From: Rhodopseudomonas sp.
Lineage (GTDB): Bacteria; Pseudomonadota; Alphaproteobacteria; Rhizobiales; Xanthobacteraceae
Direction: 5' to 3'
Length of the DNA stretch: 64,000 nucleotides
Assembly: GCF_013377015.1 (NCBI RefSeq)
Contig: NZ_JACABA010000004.1
Span: forward strand, 1 to 64,000
The translations under genes were made by a program, and so were the position numbers. Position 1 is the first letter of the stretch. Every line of letters starts with the position of its first letter. The notes below the pieces were generated by a model, which ran no database searches, had not been told where the DNA came from, and saw only the letters and a program-made list of their open reading frames with translations. Shown here one piece after another: positions 17,408-29,396 of the stretch.

Positions 17408-17926
17408 ATGACCGATCTTTCCCTCACCATCCGGGCGGAGACGCCGAACGACGCCCAGGTGATCGAGCGCCTGCACGAGCGCACCTTCGGGCCCGGCCGA
17501 TTTGTGCTCAGCGCCTACCGGCTTCGCGAATACGTCGACCATCTGCTCGACCTGTCATTCACGGCGCGGATCGGCACGCTGCTGGTCGGCTCGGTGCGGC
17601 AATTGCCAATCCTGATCGGCACCACGCCGGCCTTGCTGTTGGGGCCGCTGACCGTCGAGCCGCCGTTCCGTTCGCGTGGCGTCGGCCGCGCGCTGCTCGA
17701 CCGTGCGCTCGGTGACGCCAAGGCCAAGGGCCATCGGCTGATCGTGCTGGTCGGCGACGAGGCGTATTACCGCCGGGTCGGGTTCAAACTGATTCCGCCC
17801 GGCCGCGTCACCATGCCGGGGCCGGTGGACTACAGCCGCCTGCTGGTGATCGAACTGGTCGAAGGCGCCTTCGACGGCATCGCCGGCCCGATCCGGCCGG
17901 ACTGGAGCAAGGTGCGGGAAGTCTGA
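17408..17926 (+). CDS. GNAT family N-acetyltransferase
   Basis: A 172-residue enzyme of the GNAT fold. The acetyl-CoA-binding motif A is LTVEPPFRSRGVGRALLDRA, and VGDEAYYRRVGFKLIPPGRV is the typical GDxxYYxxxGF stretch of YhbS-like acetyltransferases. The ATG at 17408 follows the Nudix gene by 70 bp. The acyl acceptor is unknown. Confidence 0.88.
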   Translation: MTDLSLTIRAETPNDAQVIERLHERTFGPGRFVLSAYRLREYVDHLLDLSFTARIGTLLVGSVRQLPILIGTTPALLLGPLTVEPPFRSRGVGRALLDRALGDAKAKGHRLIVLVGDEAYYRRVGFKLIPPGRVTMPGPVDYSRLLVIELVEGAFDGIAGPIRPDWSKVREV

Positions 17927-17944
17927 TCGCCGGAGTGGCGCTGC

Positions 17945-18235
17945 TCAGTAGGCTGCGCGCAGCGGTCGCTCGTTGGCGCCGTACGGCACCCAGCGGCACG
18001 CGAAGGAGACGTAACCGCCGTAGCTGGCCTGCACGCCCAGCAGCTTCACCACCTTGCCGTAGCGCGCGCAATGTTCGACCGCCATCGCCCGGATATCGAG
18101 CTGGCCGATCAGATTGGTGGAGATGATGCCGCCGGTATCGTTGCCCTTGAAGGCCGGCACGGTATCGGCGCGCGCCGCGCCATGGACCAGCAAAGCGCAA
18201 ATCACGGTAAGGCCCGCGGCCCGGATCGTTCGCAT
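17945..18235 (-). CDS. Small secreted hypothetical protein
   Basis: A 96-residue protein. A signal peptide (MRTIRAAGLTVICALLVHGA, cleaved after ARA) precedes a short domain with DTGGIISTNLIGQLDIRAMA, EHCARYGKVVKLLGVQASYG and FACRW; two cysteines could pair in the periplasm. The start at 18235 is preferred because it gives a clean signal peptide and has GGAG upstream; ATG codons at 18247 and 18250 are in frame and also have a ribosome site. No family recognised. Confidence 0.7.
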   Translation of the reverse strand: MRTIRAAGLTVICALLVHGAARADTVPAFKGNDTGGIISTNLIGQLDIRAMAVEHCARYGKVVKLLGVQASYGGYVSFACRWVPYGANERPLRAAY

Positions 18236-18399
18236 CGGAATCTCCATCATGGTTGCCTCAACTCTAGAGCGCATCGGCTGCGATGAAAAGAACGGCGGCG
18301 GGCTCGGCGCCGGGTTGTCGGCCGGTGTTGCCGCGCTGCACTTGACCTCGCGCGGGCTTCGCGGCACCGTCGGCGCAGAGAATAATTGGCGGATGGCCC

Positions 18400-18867
18400 A
18401 TGCGCTTTGCTCCCGATTTGAAGATCTCCACTGGCGCGGTCGCGATGGCCGCGGTGGCGACGCTGCTGGCGTTGGCACCGGCGGCCCAGGCCGCCAACCC
18501 GCTGGAGCGGAATTTCTGGCTGTCCGGCCCGCGCTATGACGGTAATCTTCCCGCCTGCGAGTCGGCGCTATGGTCGATTACCGACCAGTTCGCGGAGAAA
18601 GAGGGCAGTTTCTGGAATTCCGAGCTCCGCATCACCGGCTTTGCCCAGGTTCACGAGGTCGCGTTCCGGCCCTGGCAGTCGGACAACATCCCACGGCGCT
18701 ATTGCACCGCCGATGCGATGCTGAGCGACGGTAAGCCCCGCGTGGTGCATTACTCGATCATCGAGGATGGCGGGTTCGCCAGCTTCGGCAACGGCGTCGA
18801 ATTCTGCGTCGTCGGGCTGGACCGCGACTGGGCCTACAATCCGAGCTGCAAGGCCGCCAAGCCCTGA
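18400..18867 (+). CDS. Secreted hypothetical protein
   Basis: A 155-residue protein with a signal peptide (about residues 1-32, ending LAPAAQAAN). The mature domain has cysteines in NLPACESALWSITDQFAE, RRYCTADAMLSDGKPRVVHY, VEFCVVGLDRDWAYNPSCKA, which could form two disulphides. It is divergent from the small secreted protein at 17945. I do not recognise a characterised family. Periplasmic location is inferred from the signal peptide. Confidence 0.78.
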   Translation: MRFAPDLKISTGAVAMAAVATLLALAPAAQAANPLERNFWLSGPRYDGNLPACESALWSITDQFAEKEGSFWNSELRITGFAQVHEVAFRPWQSDNIPRRYCTADAMLSDGKPRVVHYSIIEDGGFASFGNGVEFCVVGLDRDWAYNPSCKAAKP

Positions 18868-18994
18868 TCGGCTGACGTCGCGCGATGCGATGTCATGCGG
18901 TTCGCATTCAACTATCGTGCACCAGTCGTGTTCTTGAAATGTTCTGGATTGCCCGTTAGGTTATCCGTACAATGGGCAGCGGGGGCGCCTTATC

Positions 18995-19687
18995 ATGTCT
19001 GATTTCATCGGCCGCAAGCTGATTGCGCTGGCGCTGCTGATCGCGGCGATGGCGCTGGCCGGGCCGGGCAGCGCGTCGGCGCAGGATCGCCGGCAGAACG
19101 CGCCGGGCGAGTTCGATTTCTACGTGCTGTCGCTGTCGTGGTCGCCATCCTATTGCGAGCAGGCGCACGAACGCGGCAACAGCGGCCGGTCGCAGCAGAT
19201 CCAGTGCGGGCGGCCCTATGCATTCGTCGTGCATGGGCTGTGGCCGCAATACGAACGAGGCTTTCCTGATTATTGCCAGCGGCCGTCGCCACGGCTTAGT
19301 CGCGACATCATGACCTCGATGCTCGACCTGATGCCGGCGCCGGGGCTGATCTTCAACGAATGGGACAAGCACGGCACCTGCTCGGGGCTCGACCAGCGGG
19401 CCTATTTCGAGACCGTGCGCAAGGCGCGCGCCGCAGTGAAGATCCCGCCGGATTATCTCGACCTGCAGCAGGAAAAGACCATCGCGCCGGCCGACCTCGA
19501 GGAGGCCTTCATCAAGGCCAATCCGGGCCTGAGCAGTTCGGCGATCGCGGTGACCTGCGATCGCAATAGGCTCAGCGAGGTGCGGATCTGCCTCAGCAAG
19601 GACCTCCAATTCCGCGCCTGCGAGGAGATCGACCGCCGCGCCTGCCGGCGCGATTCCGTGGTGATGCCGCCGATGCGCGGCGGATAG
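18995..19687 (+). CDS. Ribonuclease T2 family protein (periplasmic)
   Basis: A 230-residue enzyme with a signal peptide (cleaved near GSASAQ). Both catalytic blocks of RNase T2 are present: CAS1 in FVVHGLWPQ and CAS2 in FNEWDKHGTCSG, with the two histidines and the glutamate. Four or more further cysteines (SYCEQAH, IQCGRPY, DYCQRP, CAS2 Cys) suit the conserved disulphides. It should cut RNA through 2',3'-cyclic phosphates in the periplasm, like E. coli RNase I. The length is typical of bacterial members. Confidence 0.93.
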   Translation: MSDFIGRKLIALALLIAAMALAGPGSASAQDRRQNAPGEFDFYVLSLSWSPSYCEQAHERGNSGRSQQIQCGRPYAFVVHGLWPQYERGFPDYCQRPSPRLSRDIMTSMLDLMPAPGLIFNEWDKHGTCSGLDQRAYFETVRKARAAVKIPPDYLDLQQEKTIAPADLEEAFIKANPGLSSSAIAVTCDRNRLSEVRICLSKDLQFRACEEIDRRACRRDSVVMPPMRGG

Positions 19688-19849
19688 CGCTGTCGGCCCG
19701 GCTCTTGCTCTGAGGGCGTGGTTGGAGCTTGCGGGGGGCGGGAATGTCGCGGTGGCGACATTCGGGTACCGGAGGCGCCGTCTTGACTTCGATCGCGGCT
19801 CCGCGTCACGGTTCCGCTCCCACCTCAGAATGACCGATTGAATCCGACA

Positions 19850-20818
19850 ATGACTGGCTTTGCCGTTATCCGCGACACCACCCCCGCGTCCGCGATCCCG
19901 AAGGGAGCGGTGGTGGCGATGGGCAATTTCGACGGCGTCCATCTCGGCCACCGCGCGGTGATCGCGGCCTGCAAGGAGATGGCGCGGATCCGCCGCGCTC
20001 CGGCCTTCGCGGTGACGTTCGAGCCGCATCCGCGCAGCTTTTTCAGCCCCAACACGCCGCAGTTCCGGCTCACCGACGAGGCCGGCAAGCTGCGGCTGCT
20101 GGCCGGGACCGGCCTAGACGGTGCCGTGATACTGACGTTCGACGCCGCGCGCGCCGCCACCACGGCGCATGATTTCATTCGCCAGGAACTGATCGAGCGG
20201 CTCGGCGTCCAGGGCATTGCGATCGGTTATGATTTTCATTTCGGCAAGGGCAGGGGCGGCTCGCCGAGCATGCTGGTCGGCGAGGCGCCGGCGCTCGGCA
20301 TCGAAGTCGACGTCCAGCCGCATATCGATTTCGGCGACCACCCGGTGTCCTCCAGCGCAATCCGCGCCGCGCTGACCGCCGGCCACATCGCCGCCGCCAC
20401 CGAGATGCTGGGCGGGCCGTGGTTCATCACCGGCGAGGTGATCCATGGCGAGAAGCGCGGCCGCGAACTCGGCTATCCCACCGCCAATTTCCGGCTGCAC
20501 CAGACCTGCGGGCTGAAGCACGGCATCTATGCGGTGCGGGTCGGCCGTGCCGGCAAGCATTTCGACGGCGTCGCCAATTTCGGCCGCCGCCCGACCTTCG
20601 ACAACGGCGCGCCGCTGCTGGAAGTATTCCTGTTCGACTTCAAGGCCGATCTCTACGGCGAAAAGCTCGACGTCGCCTTCATCGCCCACATCCGCGACGA
20701 GGAGAAGTTCGAAAGCGCCGAGGCGCTGGTGCGCCAGATGGACGACGACAGCGCCCGCGCCCGCGCCGCTTTGGCCGCCGACCACGGCGCGTTCCCGGTG
20801 CTGGGCAAGGTCGGGTGA
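19850..20818 (+). CDS. ribF: Bifunctional riboflavin kinase / FAD synthetase
   Basis: A 322-residue cytoplasmic enzyme that makes FMN and then FAD. The N-terminal nucleotidyltransferase domain has AMGNFDGVHLGHRAVI (HxGH site), TFEPHPRSFF and the VSSSAIR-type stretch DHPVSSSAIRAALTAG. The C-terminal kinase domain has RGRELGYPTANFRLH and GVANFGRRPTFDNG. The ATG at 19850 is chosen over an in-frame TTG four codons earlier. It precedes ileS and lspA, the order ribF-ileS-lspA being widespread in Proteobacteria. Confidence 0.95.
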   Translation: MTGFAVIRDTTPASAIPKGAVVAMGNFDGVHLGHRAVIAACKEMARIRRAPAFAVTFEPHPRSFFSPNTPQFRLTDEAGKLRLLAGTGLDGAVILTFDAARAATTAHDFIRQELIERLGVQGIAIGYDFHFGKGRGGSPSMLVGEAPALGIEVDVQPHIDFGDHPVSSSAIRAALTAGHIAAATEMLGGPWFITGEVIHGEKRGRELGYPTANFRLHQTCGLKHGIYAVRVGRAGKHFDGVANFGRRPTFDNGAPLLEVFLFDFKADLYGEKLDVAFIAHIRDEEKFESAEALVRQMDDDSARARAALAADHGAFPVLGKVG

Positions 20819-20833
20819 CCAAACCAGGGATGC

Positions 20834-20959
20834 CGTCATTCCGGGGCGCGAGCAGCGTCAGCTGCGAGCGAACCCGGAATCTCGCAGCAACACGCAGCGT
20901 CTCCCTCGCCGCAAGATTCCGGGCTCACTCGCCCTTCGGGCTCGCGCCCCGGAATGACG
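20834..20959. repeat. Palindromic intergenic repeat, family B (GTCATTCCGGGGCGCGAG...)
   Basis: The arms are CGTCATTCCGGGGCGCGAGC and GCTCGCGCCCCGGAATGACG, with inner arms GAACCCGGAATCT and AGATTCCGGGCTC. Other copies lie at 28716, 31240 and 38033. In the 382-bp gap between ribF and ileS, the rest (20960-21200) has no gene that I can see and probably holds the ileS promoter. Confidence 0.85.
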
Positions 20960-21200
20960 GCGGTCTTGGTGCCGCGTCCCGGAAGCGCAATCGGAAACGT
21001 CATAAGGATGACGGCCGCCGGCGCGGTGGGGCTTTGCGATCCGGCGACTGCCTGCTATTGAGGGCTCATGTCTGCGCGGCGCACCAGCATCAGCATTAGC
21101 GTCCCGGCTTCCGCCTGAGCTTACCGTTCGGCGCAAGACCGGGACCGTTTCAGTTTCATCGCGATCGATCGCGTTCCGCGCCTCTTGACCCAGAGACTCC

Positions 21201-24404
<3,204 letters not shown>

Positions 24405-24411
24405 GAACTCT

Positions 24412-24539
24412 CGTCGTCCCCGCGAAGGCGGGGACCCATAACCCCTGGCGCCCAGGTTTGTTGGTGAAGCCCCATGACTGACGCCTTGCCTGAACTGAAC
24501 CGCTACGGCGTATGGGTCCCCGCCTTCGCGGGGACGACG
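24412..24539. repeat. Palindromic intergenic repeat, family C, with 29-bp perfect terminal inverted repeats
   Basis: The left end CGTCGTCCCCGCGAAGGCGG and the right end CCGCCTTCGCGGGGACGACG are parts of a 29-bp perfect inverted repeat around a 70-bp centre. It starts 8 bp after the ileS stop and ends 35 bp before lspA, so it may act as a transcript hairpin between the two. Confidence 0.88.
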
Positions 24540-24574
24540 CCTCGTTGTGTTGACGCGCCGTTCGGCCGCTTCGG

Positions 24575-25084
24575 ATGTTTAGCGCCATGAGCCCCCATCT
24601 CCGCCTCGGCCTGATCGCCGCCACCGCTGTGCTGATCCTCGACCAGGCGTCGAAACTCTGGCTGCTGTTCGTGTTCGAGATCGGCCGCCGCGGCGCGCTC
24701 GCCGTGGCGCCGTTCTTCGATCTGGTGCTGACCTTGAATACCGGCATCAGCTACGGCTGGTTTGCCGACCAGGGGCCGACCGGGCAGGCGATCATGCTCG
24801 CGGTCAAGGCGGTTGCGGTGGTCGCGCTGGCGATCTGGATGGCGCGATCGCACACCAGGACCGCGACGGTCGGGCTCGGACTGATCATCGGCGGCGCGAT
24901 CGGCAACGCCATCGACCGTCTCGCCTATGGCGCGGTGGTCGATTTCGCCCTGTTTCACCTCCAGATCGGTGGCAAGACCTTCAATTGGTACGTCTTTAAC
25001 CTTGCCGACGTGGCCATCGTTGTCGGAGTGGCGGCGCTGTTGTATGACTCTTTCGTAGGCTACCCCGCCGCAAAAGCGCCCTGA
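24575..25084 (+). CDS. lspA: Lipoprotein signal peptidase (signal peptidase II)
   Basis: A 169-residue inner-membrane aspartyl protease that removes the signal peptide of diacylglyceryl-modified prolipoproteins. The two catalytic aspartates lie in GNAIDRLAYGAVVDF and YVFNLADVAIVVG; four hydrophobic helices are visible, and LNTGISYGWF corresponds to the family's NxGxxFG motif. The start is ATG at 24575, or four codons later at 24587. The substrate-making enzyme lgt is also in this window (43007). Confidence 0.94.
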   Translation: MFSAMSPHLRLGLIAATAVLILDQASKLWLLFVFEIGRRGALAVAPFFDLVLTLNTGISYGWFADQGPTGQAIMLAVKAVAVVALAIWMARSHTRTATVGLGLIIGGAIGNAIDRLAYGAVVDFALFHLQIGGKTFNWYVFNLADVAIVVGVAALLYDSFVGYPAAKAP

Positions 25085-25162
25085 TCCCGGCTGATACGAT
25101 CGGGTCGGCCCGGCGCTGCCCGATACCTGCGGCCTGGCAGAGATTTGAACAGGATCAAAGCG

Positions 25163-25885
25163 ATGCGCGAGACTGAAACCGCTGCTTGGGTTTTGTATCC
25201 TTCAGCCAAGATGTTGATGCGCGGGCTGCGTCTCGCCGCCGTGATGGCCGGCGTCGGTCTGGTGATGGCGTCGGGGGTGGCCTGGGCCGAAGACCCCGAA
25301 GAAGACGATTCCACCTTCGAGGAAAAGATCATCAAGAACATCATGAGCGGGATTGGCGGAACCAATATGGAGAATCGCGGCATTACCTACCGCGAACGGT
25401 CTCCGCTGGTGGTGCCGCCGAAGCTCGAATTGCCGCCGCCTGAAGCCGGCAAGAGCGCGGCGAATACACCGCCGAACTGGCCGGTGGACCCGGACGTCGC
25501 CGAGCGCAAGCGTCAGCGCGAACTCAACAAGAAAAAGGTTACCGGACTTGAAGGCGCCCGCCCGCTGACGCCGAGCGAACTTGCCGTCGGCAAGACCAAG
25601 CCGGGCTCGACGCCGACCGAATCCCTGACCCCGGGCAACAGCGCCACCAGCCCGGTGCTGAGCCCGTCGCAACTCGGCTACAATGGCGGCCTGTTCAGCA
25701 CCATGTTCGGTGGCAACAAGGCCGAGACCGCGCCGTTCACCGGTGAGCCGACGCGGGAAACGCTGGTCCAGCCGCCGTCCGGCTATCAGACCCCGTCGCC
25801 GAATTATGCCTACGGCACCGGGCCCAAGGAATCGCTGAACAACAAGCGCTTCGACATCATGACGGGCAAAGAGACCGGCAATTGA
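25163..25885 (+). CDS. Secreted hypothetical protein, Pro-rich, between lspA and the M16 peptidases
   Basis: A 240-residue protein. An uncleaved or cleaved signal region (LRLAAVMAGVGLVMASGVAW, ending AWAED) is followed by a mostly disordered, Pro/Gly/Asn-rich sequence with RGITYRERSPLVVPPKLELP and RPLTPSELAVGKTKPG. Genes of this type sit upstream of the M16 pair in related genomes. The ATG at 25163 is used; TTG at 25145 would add six residues. The stop overlaps the next start (TTGA), so it is coupled to the peptidase genes. Function unknown. Confidence 0.8.
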   Translation: MRETETAAWVLYPSAKMLMRGLRLAAVMAGVGLVMASGVAWAEDPEEDDSTFEEKIIKNIMSGIGGTNMENRGITYRERSPLVVPPKLELPPPEAGKSAANTPPNWPVDPDVAERKRQRELNKKKVTGLEGARPLTPSELAVGKTKPGSTPTESLTPGNSATSPVLSPSQLGYNGGLFSTMFGGNKAETAPFTGEPTRETLVQPPSGYQTPSPNYAYGTGPKESLNNKRFDIMTGKETGN

Positions 25886-27327
25886 GCGCCTCATCCGTCG
25901 GCGTTCTGCCTGTACTGTCCGCCGTGGTTCGCCACACCAATCCCCCGCAACGTCCCGCTCGGTTGATCGCGGCTTTGGCGCTGTGCCTCGCGACTGCTTT
26001 GCTGCCGCGCGTGGCAATGGCTCAGACCGTGACCTCGGCGCCGCCGGCAACTTTCTCGCTGGCCAACGGGCTGAAGGTGGTGGTGATCCCGGATCACCGC
26101 ACCCCGGTGGTGACGCAGATGATCTGGTACAAGGTCGGCTCCGCCGATGAGACCCCGGGCAAGTCGGGGCTGGCGCATTTTCTCGAACATCTGATGTTCA
26201 AGGGCACCGCCAAGCACCCGGCCGGCGAGTTCTCGCAGACCGTGCTGAAGATCGGCGGCAACGAGAACGCCTTCACCTCGACCGACTACACCGGCTACTA
26301 CCAGCGCGTGACGCGCGAGCATCTCGACAAGATGATGGAGCTGGAAGCCGACCGCATGACCGGGCTGGTGCTCAAGGACGAGAACGTGCTGCCCGAGCGC
26401 GACGTCGTGCTCGAGGAGTTCAACATGCGGGTCGCCAACAATCCGGATGCCCGGCTGACCGAGCAGATCATGGCGGCGCTGTACCTCAATCATCCTTATG
26501 GCCGGCCGGTGATCGGCTGGCATCAGGAGATCGAAAAACTCGACCGCGAGGACGCGCTCGCGTTCTACCGGCGGTTCTACGCGCCGAACAATGCGACGCT
26601 GGTGATCGCCGGCGATGTCGAGGCCGATGACATCCGTCCCGCGGTCGAACGCTTCTACGGCGCGGTGCCGCCGCAGCCTTTGATTCCGCCGCAGCGGATA
26701 CGGCCACAGGAGCCGACCCCGGCCGGTCCCCGCACCGTGACGCTGGCCGATCCGCGGGTCGAGCAGACCGGCGTGCGGCGCTACTATCTCGTTCCGTCCG
26801 CCACCACCGCGGCGAAGGGTGAGAGCCCGGCGCTGGAAGTGCTGGCGCAGCTGATGGGCAGCGGCGCCAATTCCTATCTCTACAAGGCGCTGGTGATCGA
26901 CAAGCCGCTCGCGGTCAGCGCCGGCGCATCGTATCAAGGGACGTCGCTCGACGACACCCAGTTCCTGATTTCGGTGTCGCCGAAGCCCGGCGTCGAATTC
27001 GCCGCGGTCGAGCAGGTGATCGACAACGTCATCGCCGATGTTGCACGCAACGCGGTTCGCGCCGAGGATCTGGAGCGGGTCAAGACCCAGCTGATCGCGG
27101 AAGCGATTTACGCCCAGGACAGTCAGGCGACTCTGGCGCGCTGGTATGGCGCGGCGCTCACCACCGGACTTAGCGTCGCGGACCTTCGCAGCTGGCCCGA
27201 CCGGATTCGCGCCGTCACCTCCGATCAGGTTCGCGCCGTCGCGCAGGAATGGCTCGACAAGAATCGATCGGTCACCGGCTATCTGATCAAGGGTCCGCCG
27301 CCGAAGCGCGAGGAGAAGCGTTCGTGA
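25882..27327 (+). CDS. M16 family zinc metallopeptidase (catalytic subunit)
   Basis: A 481-residue secreted insulinase-type peptidase. The inverted zinc motif HxxEH is present in GLAHFLEHLMFKGT, with the downstream glutamate region in ERDVVLEEFNMRVANNP. A long N-terminus with a hydrophobic segment (LIAALALCLATALLPRVAMA) suggests export to the periplasm. The start is TTG at 25882, overlapping the previous stop; this is unusual but leaves the frame closest to the family length. It forms a pair with the next gene, which lacks the zinc motif, as in two-subunit M16B peptidases. Confidence 0.9.
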   Translation: MSASSVGVLPVLSAVVRHTNPPQRPARLIAALALCLATALLPRVAMAQTVTSAPPATFSLANGLKVVVIPDHRTPVVTQMIWYKVGSADETPGKSGLAHFLEHLMFKGTAKHPAGEFSQTVLKIGGNENAFTSTDYTGYYQRVTREHLDKMMELEADRMTGLVLKDENVLPERDVVLEEFNMRVANNPDARLTEQIMAALYLNHPYGRPVIGWHQEIEKLDREDALAFYRRFYAPNNATLVIAGDVEADDIRPAVERFYGAVPPQPLIPPQRIRPQEPTPAGPRTVTLADPRVEQTGVRRYYLVPSATTAAKGESPALEVLAQLMGSGANSYLYKALVIDKPLAVSAGASYQGTSLDDTQFLISVSPKPGVEFAAVEQVIDNVIADVARNAVRAEDLERVKTQLIAEAIYAQDSQATLARWYGAALTTGLSVADLRSWPDRIRAVTSDQVRAVAQEWLDKNRSVTGYLIKGPPPKREEKRS

Positions 27328-28691
27328 GTCTCGAACTGCGTGACGTCCGGCGGATCGCGCTGGCTTTGAGCGTCGCGCTGGCGGCGCTGCTGCCGGTGCC
27401 ATCCTTCGCCGCGGCGAAGATCCAGCGTCTGGTCAGCCCGGGCGGCATCGAGGCCTGGTTCGTGCAGGACGCCACCGTGCCGCTGATCGCGATGCAATAT
27501 TCGTTCGACGGCGGCGCCAGCCAGGACCCCGCCGACAGACCGGGCGTCGGCCACATGGTGGCCAATCTGCTCGACGAGGGCTCGGGCGACCTGAATTCGG
27601 CGACGTTCCACGAGCGGCTCGATCGCCGCGCCATCGAATTGTCGTTCAGCGTGACGCGGGATTACTTCCGCGGTTCGCTGCGGATGCTGACGGAAAACCG
27701 CGACGAAGCGTTCGGCCTGTTGCGCGGCGCGCTGACCGAGCCGCGCTTCGAAGCCGTCGACATCGAGCGGATCCGCGCTCAGATCATGTCGACGCTGCGC
27801 CGCGAATCCTCCACCCCGGCATCGATTGCCAACCGCAAGTTTCTTGAAGCCGCGTTCGGCGATCATCCCTATGGCAGGCCGGCCACCGGCGCGCTGGAAA
27901 GCATCCCGAGGATCGATCTTGCGGATATGAAAAACTATGTCGGCCGCGTGCTGGCGAAGGATACGCTGAAGATCGCCGTGGTCGGCGACGTCGATGCCGC
28001 GACGCTCGGCAAATTGCTCGACCAGACCTTCGGCGGTCTGCCGGCCAAGGCCAAGCTCACGCCGGTTGCCGAGGTCATCGCGGCGAAGCCGCCGCAGCAA
28101 TTCTTCATTCCGCTCGATGTGCCGCAGACCGTGGTGACGTTCGGCGGCCCCGGCTTCAAGCGCAATGATCCGGACTTCATGGCCGGCTATGTGGTCAATC
28201 ACATTCTCGGCGGTGGGTCGCTGTCGTCGCGGCTGTATCACGAAGTTCGCGAGAAGCGCGGGCTGGCCTATTCGGTCTACGAGTCGCTGCTGTGGATGGA
28301 GCATTCCGCGGTGGTCATCGGCAATACCGGCACCCGCGCCGACCGCGCCGTGGAGACCGTCGATGCGGTCAACGCGGAAGTGAAGCGGATCGCCGACGAG
28401 GGCCCGACCCAGCAGGAGCTCGACGAAGCCAAGTCGTACCTGAAGGGCTCGCAGATGCTGTCGCTGGACACCTCGTCGAACCTGGCGCAAGCGCTGCTGC
28501 AATACCAGAACGACCGGCTGCCGATCGACTACATCGAGAAACGCAACGGCATCGTCGATGCGGTGACGCTGGACGATGCCAAACGCGCCGCCAGGCGGCT
28601 GTGGTCCGATGGCCTGTTGACCGTGGTGGTCGGCCGCGCCCCGCAGGCCGTGGCGCAGCCGGCGGCGGCGAAACCGCCCGCGGCGAATTAG
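27324..28691 (+). CDS. M16 family peptidase-like protein (non-catalytic subunit)
   Basis: A 455-residue protein with a signal segment (ALALSVALAALLPVPSFA). The position of the zinc motif reads GVGHMVANLLDEGSG, so HxxEH is lost. The C-terminal half keeps the substrate-binding REKRGLAYSVYESL stretch and GGGSLSSRLYHEVREK. This split (one subunit with zinc, one with the R/Y pair) is the arrangement of heterodimeric M16B peptidases such as mitochondrial processing peptidase. The GTG start at 27324 overlaps the stop of the catalytic subunit by 4 bp. Confidence 0.9.
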   Translation: MSLELRDVRRIALALSVALAALLPVPSFAAAKIQRLVSPGGIEAWFVQDATVPLIAMQYSFDGGASQDPADRPGVGHMVANLLDEGSGDLNSATFHERLDRRAIELSFSVTRDYFRGSLRMLTENRDEAFGLLRGALTEPRFEAVDIERIRAQIMSTLRRESSTPASIANRKFLEAAFGDHPYGRPATGALESIPRIDLADMKNYVGRVLAKDTLKIAVVGDVDAATLGKLLDQTFGGLPAKAKLTPVAEVIAAKPPQQFFIPLDVPQTVVTFGGPGFKRNDPDFMAGYVVNHILGGGSLSSRLYHEVREKRGLAYSVYESLLWMEHSAVVIGNTGTRADRAVETVDAVNAEVKRIADEGPTQQELDEAKSYLKGSQMLSLDTSSNLAQALLQYQNDRLPIDYIEKRNGIVDAVTLDDAKRAARRLWSDGLLTVVVGRAPQAVAQPAAAKPPAAN

Positions 28692-28715
28692 CATCCAGAA
28701 GAACTGACTCTCCGC

Positions 28716-28834
28716 CGTCATTCCGGGGCGCGAGCAGCTTCGCTGCGAGCGAACCCGGAATCTCGCTTAAGCGCTCTGCCTTGCCGCAGGATTCCGGGTT
28801 CGCTCGCCCAACGGGCTCGCGCCCCGGAATGACT
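28716..28834. repeat. Palindromic intergenic repeat, family B
   Basis: The arms CGTCATTCCGGGGCGCGAGC and GGGCTCGCGCCCCGGAATGA enclose GAACCCGGAATCTCG / GGATTCCGGGTTCGC. It lies directly after the M16 operon, 25 bp past the stop. Confidence 0.85.
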
Positions 28835-28912
28835 GCTTCATACGGTCGCCGCCTTGCCGCGCCTCGCGAAGGATGTGCTACAGATCCGGCCGAACCCCCG
28901 CCCCGGTGCCCC

Positions 28913-29335
28913 ATGCTGCGGATTGCCCGCGATCTCTTCATCGACGAAGACAAAGACATCGAGATCAGTTTCGTGCGCGCCTCCGGGCCGGGCGGGCAGA
29001 ACGTCAATAAGCTCTCGACCGCCGCCCAGCTGCGCTTCGACACCAGGCGGATCGTCTTGCCGCCGGATGCGGAGATTCGCCTGGCGCGGCTGGCCGGCCA
29101 GCGCATGACCAAGGACGGCGTGATCGTGATCCACGCCCAGCGCTTCCGCACCCAGGAGCGCAACCGCGCCGACGCGATCGACCGATTGCTAGAATTGTTG
29201 CGCGAAGCGATGGTACGCCCGGTGCCGCGCCGCGCCACCAAGCCGACGCTGGGCTCGAAAAAACGCCGGCTCGAAGGCAAGAAGCGCCGCAGCGACGTCA
29301 AGGCCAAGCGCGGCGCCGGTGGATTCGACGACTGA
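28913..29335 (+). CDS. arfB: Alternative ribosome-rescue factor ArfB (YaeJ family, GGQ peptidyl-tRNA hydrolase)
   Basis: A 140-residue release-factor-like protein. The catalytic GGQ is in ASGPGGQNVNKLSTA, and the basic C-terminal tail (about 110-140, rich in K/R, with KKRRLEGKKRRSDVKAKRG) would enter the empty mRNA channel. It hydrolyses peptidyl-tRNA on stalled ribosomes lacking a stop codon. The length matches E. coli ArfB (140 aa). The ATG at 28913 fits the family N-terminus MLRIARD. Confidence 0.93.
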   Translation: MLRIARDLFIDEDKDIEISFVRASGPGGQNVNKLSTAAQLRFDTRRIVLPPDAEIRLARLAGQRMTKDGVIVIHAQRFRTQERNRADAIDRLLELLREAMVRPVPRRATKPTLGSKKRRLEGKKRRSDVKAKRGAGGFDD

Positions 29336-29396
29336 CGCTCTCCCGCCAGCAGACTAAAGCCCCTAGATTGGCGCTGTCATTCATCCCGAGTCGCCG